From assembly GCA_016194725.1 (NCBI GenBank), contig JACQAW010000092.1, forward strand, positions 1-8,028: a stretch of DNA of 8,028 nucleotides, read 5' to 3'. The position numbers and the translations under genes are program-made. The stretch's first letter is position 1. The number at the start of each line of letters is the position of its first letter. Shown piece after piece: positions 4,351-8,028 of this stretch. The notes under the pieces are model-generated. The model did not search any database. It was given only the letters and a program-made list of their open reading frames with translations, and was not told where the DNA came from. Source of the stretch: Deltaproteobacteria bacterium (GTDB taxonomy: Bacteria; Bdellovibrionota; UBA1018; UBA923).

Positions 4351-5304
4351 ATGGCCTCAATCAATAAGCCCAATGCCACCGATTCCCGCCGCGCGATACT
4401 CGCTGTCGGCTCACTTGCCTTCGACTCGATCAGAACGCCATCGGGCAATGTTGATCGCATCCTGGGCGGCTCGGCCAATTATTTTTCAATCTCGGCCAGC
4501 TTTTTCGCGAATCTCAAGCTTGTGGGCATCGTAGGCCAGGATTTTCCCAAGGCGCACCTGGACGTGCTTGCCAAGCGCGGAATCGACCTCGAAGGTCTCG
4601 AAATCGCCAAGGGCGAGACTTTTCACTGGGTCGGCGAATATGGCAACGACCTTAGCGAAGCCAAGACGCTCTCCACCTGCCTGAATGTTTTCGAACATTT
4701 CAATCCAAAGCTGCCCGGCGATTACGTCGACGCACGCTATGTTTTTCTGGGCAATATCGACCCCGAGCTGCAGCGTTCGGTGCACAAGCAGCTTAAAAAG
4801 CCCGCGCTGGTCGCTCTGGACTCGATGAATTTCTGGATCACGGGCAAGAAAGAATCTCTGCTCAAAACGCTCGAAATCGTCGATCTACTGACGATCAACG
4901 AAGGTGAAGCCTACCTGCTTTCCGGCGCCCACAACATTCTCGACGCGGCCAAAGCCATTCGTGAAATGGGACCGCGCGCGCTGGTGGTGAAGCGGGGCGA
5001 ATACGGCGCCATGCTTTTCACCGATCACGGAATGTTCGCGGCCCCGGCCCTTCCGCTCTCGACTGTCAAAGACCCAACTGGCGCGGGCGACACCTTCGCG
5101 GGCGGACTGATGGGTTACCTGGCGCACGAAGACGCAGGCGAGGATATCTTCAAGGACGACACCATTCTCCGCCGCGCGGTTATTTACGGCAGCGTCATGG
5201 CCAGCTTTACCGTCGAAGACTTCGGCTTTACGAACCTGCTCAAAACCACCGCTAAGCAGGCGGAAGGGCGATATCAGCAGTTTCTAAAGATGACAAAATT
5301 CTAG
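4351..5304 (+). CDS. PfkB/ribokinase-family sugar kinase
   Basis: A 317-residue cytoplasmic carbohydrate kinase of the PfkB fold, which moves the gamma-phosphate of ATP to a sugar hydroxyl. Evidence: an N-terminal strand ILAVGSLAFDSI (16-27), the sugar-side GGSANYFSISA motif near residues 40-50, ALDSMNFW and TINEGE in the middle, and the ATP-side signature DPTGAGDTFAGG at 241-252 with catalytic base D247. The length fits the family. The sequence style is closest to ribokinase-like bacterial kinases of unknown substrate; ribose, adenosine and fructose cannot be told apart by eye. AGGAG lies five bases before the ATG. The gene starts 37 bp after the anchored hypothetical protein with no visible terminator, so it may share a transcript with the pilin cluster. 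Its 3' end overlaps the convergent glycosyltransferase gene by 53 bp. Family is certain; substrate is unknown. Confidence 0.92.
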   Translation: MASINKPNATDSRRAILAVGSLAFDSIRTPSGNVDRILGGSANYFSISASFFANLKLVGIVGQDFPKAHLDVLAKRGIDLEGLEIAKGETFHWVGEYGNDLSEAKTLSTCLNVFEHFNPKLPGDYVDARYVFLGNIDPELQRSVHKQLKKPALVALDSMNFWITGKKESLLKTLEIVDLLTINEGEAYLLSGAHNILDAAKAIREMGPRALVVKRGEYGAMLFTDHGMFAAPALPLSTVKDPTGAGDTFAGGLMGYLAHEDAGEDIFKDDTILRRAVIYGSVMASFTVEDFGFTNLLKTTAKQAEGRYQQFLKMTKF

Positions 5305-6385
5305 AAGGCGCATGGCTTTTGAGCTGCACAAGGTATTCGCCCTGAAAACGCTCGCGGGTGAACTCGCGTCCGCGGCGGCGACAGGCTTGCTCGTCAAAAG
5401 TCTTCGTCTCAAAGTTTTCGACAGCCGCAATCAGGCCCTCGACGCTGTTGTCGTCGAAAAAAAGACCCGTTTCAGAGGTTACGGTTTCCAGCACGCCACC
5501 CTTGCCAAAGGCCAGCACTGGCGCGCCGGCGGCCATTGCCTCGATAGGCACGATTCCGAAGTCCTCGACGCCGGGAAAAACCAGCGCGCGGCATTTTGAA
5601 TAAAGATCGGCGATGGTGGAACCCTTCAGCGCCCCCAGAAAGTCGATGGTTTTGCCCGCCAGCTTGTGCAGCCGGTCCCTATCGGGGCCGTCGCCCACGA
5701 TGAGCAGCGGCTTGCCCATGCGATTGAACGCCTCAACGGCCAGGTCAACCCGCTTGTAAGGCACCAGCGCGGTCACCATCAGATAGTTTCGGCCCGGCTG
5801 ACGTGCGCGCGCGAACTGCCCGGTTTCGCAGAACGGATAAACCACCTGGGCCTTGCGGCCATAGTATTGGTCAACTCGTTCGGCGATGAATTTCGAGTTG
5901 GCCAGAAAATGATCGACCCGGGCTGCCGACTTGCGGTCCCAGTTCTGCAGATAACCGCGAAACTGCCGGGCGGCAAAGCAGGTCAGCGCACTGTAGCGTC
6001 CGGGCGCGAAATACTCGTCGAAGCGGTCCCACATGTAGCGCATCGGCGCGTGCACATAGCTCATGTGAAAGGCATCTGGGCGCTTGAGCACTCCTTTGGC
6101 GACACAGTGGGACGAACTCAGGATCAGGTCGAACTTTCGCATGTCGAACCGTTCAATTGCCCACGGCATGAGAGGCAGAAAATGGCGATAGCGCTGCGCC
6201 GAGCCGGGCAACTTTTGCAAGATCGACGTGTGGCGCTTGAGTCGCAGGATATTGGACGAAACCTGGCCTGGTACATAAACGAGCGTGAAAAGCTCGGCGC
6301 GCGGAAAAAGCTCGCAGATGGCATCAAGCACATTCTCGCCCCCACGCTGGCTTACAAGCCAGTCATGGATAATCGCGACTTTCAT
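5252..6385 (-). CDS. GT4 glycosyltransferase, WbaZ-like (probable mannosyltransferase)
   Basis: A 377-residue retaining GT-B glycosyltransferase, likely adding mannose from GDP-mannose to a lipid-linked surface polysaccharide at the inner face of the membrane. The N-terminus MKVAIIHDWLVSQRGGENVL, the PLMPWAIERFD and SSSHCVAKG segments and the VHAPMRYMWD motif (111-120) are characteristic of the WbaZ-like GT4 group. The donor-binding domain shows PYKR at 209-212, GDGP at 231-234 and the E-x7-E motif E274/E282 in EDFGIVPIE. The start overlaps the upstream SDR gene stop as ATGA, so translation is probably coupled. Its last 16 codons and stop overlap the 3' end of the convergent sugar kinase gene. 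The family is very secure. Mannose specificity is inferred from the group and from the GDP-mannose genes about 4 kb away. Confidence 0.93.
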   Translation of the reverse strand: MKVAIIHDWLVSQRGGENVLDAICELFPRAELFTLVYVPGQVSSNILRLKRHTSILQKLPGSAQRYRHFLPLMPWAIERFDMRKFDLILSSSHCVAKGVLKRPDAFHMSYVHAPMRYMWDRFDEYFAPGRYSALTCFAARQFRGYLQNWDRKSAARVDHFLANSKFIAERVDQYYGRKAQVVYPFCETGQFARARQPGRNYLMVTALVPYKRVDLAVEAFNRMGKPLLIVGDGPDRDRLHKLAGKTIDFLGALKGSTIADLYSKCRALVFPGVEDFGIVPIEAMAAGAPVLAFGKGGVLETVTSETGLFFDDNSVEGLIAAVENFETKTFDEQACRRRGREFTRERFQGEYLVQLKSHAPSRILSSLETADIALPPA

Positions 6386-7335
6386 AGCTTTGATCGGAAG
6401 TACTCGAGCGTCTTGCCGATACCATCGGCCAGGCTGACTTTAGGGCTCCAAGCCAGGACTTTTTTAGCCCGCGTGATATCGGGCTTGCGTTGCTTGGGGT
6501 CGTCGGTGTGCAGCAGCGGGCGATATTCGATCTTGCTCGTGGTGCCGGGCACGGCTTCAATGACGAATTTGGCGAACTCCAGCATCGTATATTCGTCGGG
6601 GTTGCCGATGTTTACCGGGTCAGCGCAGTCTGAAGCCACGAGCTTCATGATACCCGCGACAAGATCGTCCACGTAACAGAACGAACGGGTCTGAGTGCCC
6701 GTTCCGTAAACCGTAATGGGCTCATTGCGCAATGCCTGGCCGCAGAAATTGGGAACCACGCGCCCATCAGACAAACGCATGCGCGGGCCATAGGTGTTGA
6801 AAATGCGCACGATGCCGGTATTCACGCCGTATTTCGCGCGATAAACCGTGGCGCAGGCTTCAGCGAAACGCTTGGTTTCGTCGTAACAGGAACGTTTTCC
6901 GGTCGTGTTCACGTTTCCCCAGTAGTCTTCGGTCTGCGGATGCACCAGCGGGTCGCCGTAGATTTCCGACGTACTTGCGATCAGGTAACGGGCCTTGTGC
7001 TTCTTGGCGACCTCGAGCGTGTGAAAGGACCCCAGGGAATCCACCTTGAGAATCTCGAGGGGAATTTTTTCGAAATCAATCGGGCTGGCCGGACAGGCGA
7101 AGTGCAGGACAAAGTCGACCTTGCCGAAATCCGACTCCATCGCCGGCGTAAACGGGTTTGAAACGTCGTGTTCGATGAGCTCGAAAGCCTTTTCCTTCAG
7201 CAGATGCTTGATGTTATCGGCCGAGCCCGTAACGAAGTTGTCGACGGCCGTAACCCGGTCGCCAAGCGCCAGATATCTTTCGCACAGATGAGACCCTATA
7301 AATCCTGCTCCGCCCGTGATCAGAATATGTGCCAT
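6382..7335 (-). CDS. uxs: UDP-glucuronate decarboxylase-like SDR (UDP-xylose synthase)
   Basis: A 317-residue NAD-dependent extended short-chain dehydrogenase. It very likely oxidises and decarboxylates UDP-glucuronate to UDP-xylose. Visible: the NAD-binding GGAGFIG at residues 8-14 with D32 binding the ribose, the HFACPASP segment at 78-85 that marks this subfamily, TSE at 122-124, the catalytic YDETK (Y151, K155), and RIFNTYGPRM (177-186). The alternative, dTDP-glucose 4,6-dehydratase, belongs to the same superfamily but normally lacks the CPASP motif. I start at ATG 7335, nine bases after AGGGGG. A TTG two codons earlier (7341) is only three bases from that site. It begins six bases after the stop of the upstream glycosyltransferase and overlaps the next gene by 4 bp, so it is the middle of a three-gene operon. 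Subfamily is confident; activity is inferred. Confidence 0.9.
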   Translation of the reverse strand: MAHILITGGAGFIGSHLCERYLALGDRVTAVDNFVTGSADNIKHLLKEKAFELIEHDVSNPFTPAMESDFGKVDFVLHFACPASPIDFEKIPLEILKVDSLGSFHTLEVAKKHKARYLIASTSEIYGDPLVHPQTEDYWGNVNTTGKRSCYDETKRFAEACATVYRAKYGVNTGIVRIFNTYGPRMRLSDGRVVPNFCGQALRNEPITVYGTGTQTRSFCYVDDLVAGIMKLVASDCADPVNIGNPDEYTMLEFAKFVIEAVPGTTSKIEYRPLLHTDDPKQRKPDITRAKKVLAWSPKVSLADGIGKTLEYFRSKL

Positions 7336-7341
7336 TGCCAA

Positions 7342-8028
7342 TTACCCCCTAAGCGCTTCCCGGTACACCGACTGAATATGCTGTGCCGTTTCGATGAATG
7401 AGTAACGTTCGCGCACCGCGCGGAATTTTTCAAGAACAGATGCGTGCAGCGGCTCGCCGCCTTCCGCGAGCACTTGAAGAGACTTCTTCAGCCCTTCGAC
7501 CGACTTGGGGTCGAAAAACAGCTCATTGGGCAGCACCTCACCCAGAATTTCGCGATGGGGCGGAATATCCGAGACGACCGGGATATTACCGGCAGCCAGC
7601 GCCTCGACCGGCGGCAGGCTGAACCCCTCGTACAGCGAAGGCACGATCAACGCGTTGCTGGCCGTATAAAGCGGGCGCAGCCAGATGTCCTCGACCACGT
7701 CAAAATGCCGTTGCGATCCGAGGTCGACGCCGGGAACGGTGAAGGCCCACTCGTCGGCGCCCTTCCAGCTTTCGGCCAGCCGCTGCACCAGCTCGAGATT
7801 CTTGCTTGGGCGATCGGCCGTCACGCACAGAAAATATTTTCCGCGCAGCTGAAAACGGTCGCGCATGGCCCGCACTTCCTTGTCGGTAACCCGCTCGGTG
7901 TACCAAGGGTCGATGGCATTCGAAATCACGCGAATCTTGGGACGCGAGATGCTGAAATTCCCTTCGATCTCCTCGGCCAGCGACTGACTCACCGAAATGA
8001 CCAGGCGGGCGCCACGCAGCGAGCGCTT
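7342..8028 (-). CDS. GT4 glycosyltransferase, C-terminal part (runs off right edge)
   Basis: The minus-strand frame is open through the right edge, so the visible 228 residues are the C-terminal portion. The GTG at 7992 is internal, because in-frame codons continue upstream as RSLRGARLVIS. The visible part begins near the end of the acceptor domain (LVISVSQSLAEEI) and contains the donor-binding domain with FLCVTADRPSKNLELV and the E-x7-E motif in YEGFSLPPVEALAAG. The ending is an amphipathic helix (AQHIQSVYREALRG). These are typical of GT4 enzymes of surface-polysaccharide clusters. Its sugar donor cannot be read from sequence. It is first of the visible operon and is followed six bases later by the UDP-xylose synthase-like gene. 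A role in the same glycan is inferred from context. Confidence 0.9.
   Translation of the reverse strand, partial: KRSLRGARLVISVSQSLAEEIEGNFSISRPKIRVISNAIDPWYTERVTDKEVRAMRDRFQLRGKYFLCVTADRPSKNLELVQRLAESWKGADEWAFTVPGVDLGSQRHFDVVEDIWLRPLYTASNALIVPSLYEGFSLPPVEALAAGNIPVVSDIPPHREILGEVLPNELFFDPKSVEGLKKSLQVLAEGGEPLHASVLEKFRAVRERYSFIETAQHIQSVYREALRG

Noticed and set aside
5666..6676. A 336-codon plus-strand frame opposite the WbaZ-like and SDR genes
   Set aside because: It runs across the junction of two strongly recognised minus-strand genes and shows no domain of its own.
7336..7341. TTG at 7341 as the start of the UDP-xylose synthase-like gene
   Set aside because: It is only three bases from the AGGGGG ribosome site. 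The ATG at 7335 has better spacing and gives the usual family N-terminus.
1..8028. tRNA, rRNA, CRISPR array, insertion sequence, riboswitch or intrinsic terminator
   Set aside because: I saw no cloverleaf, no regularly spaced repeats, no transposase or terminal inverted repeats, and no GC stem followed by a T-run. Most genes overlap or abut, leaving little non-coding space.

Overview
The window looks like a chromosomal segment from a GC-rich (estimated by eye at 55-60% G+C), double-membraned bacterium. It holds a Flp/Tad-type prepilin cluster, a SPOR-domain cell-envelope protein and genes for GDP-mannose, UDP-xylose and surface-polysaccharide assembly. The mix is compatible with a deltaproteobacterium-like or Bdellovibrionota-like organism. 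That placement is a weak inference from gene style and context, not from any phylogenetic marker. I see no rRNA, tRNA, CRISPR array, insertion sequence or phage gene.

Layout, left to right. (a) 1-133, minus: the start of a small secreted protein that runs off the left edge. (b) 237-2375, minus: a tight, overlapping three-gene operon read right to left. It encodes a membrane-anchored SPOR protein, a stand-alone cupin of the type II phosphomannose isomerase family, and a short mannose-1-phosphate guanylyltransferase. A strong sigma70-like promoter sits so close to the SPOR gene that its mRNA is predicted to be leaderless. (c) 2376-2497: the divergent control region, with a hairpin abutting the pilin Shine-Dalgarno sequence. 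(d) 2498-4313, plus: a Flp pilin with an unusual tail, a 280-residue protein with two prepilin-like N-terminal motifs, a minimal pilin-like protein hidden in an overlapping frame, and an exported protein that appears split by a frameshift. (e) 4351-5304, plus: a PfkB/ribokinase-family sugar kinase. (f) 5252-8028, minus: a polysaccharide operon read right to left, with a GT4 glycosyltransferase (cut by the window edge), a UDP-glucuronate decarboxylase-like SDR and a WbaZ-like GT4 enzyme. The last of these converges on and overlaps the sugar kinase by 53 bp.

Working together: the cupin and guanylyltransferase should supply GDP-mannose, the SDR should supply UDP-xylose, and the two GT4 enzymes should build a mannose- and xylose-containing surface glycan. 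WbaZ-like enzymes commonly use GDP-mannose. The prepilin cluster lies between the two sugar blocks, but no pilus ATPase, secretin, platform protein or prepilin peptidase is in view, so assembly must rely on genes elsewhere. The most unusual part is 2498-3764, where four prepilin-type helices are encoded by three overlapping genes in under 1.3 kb.
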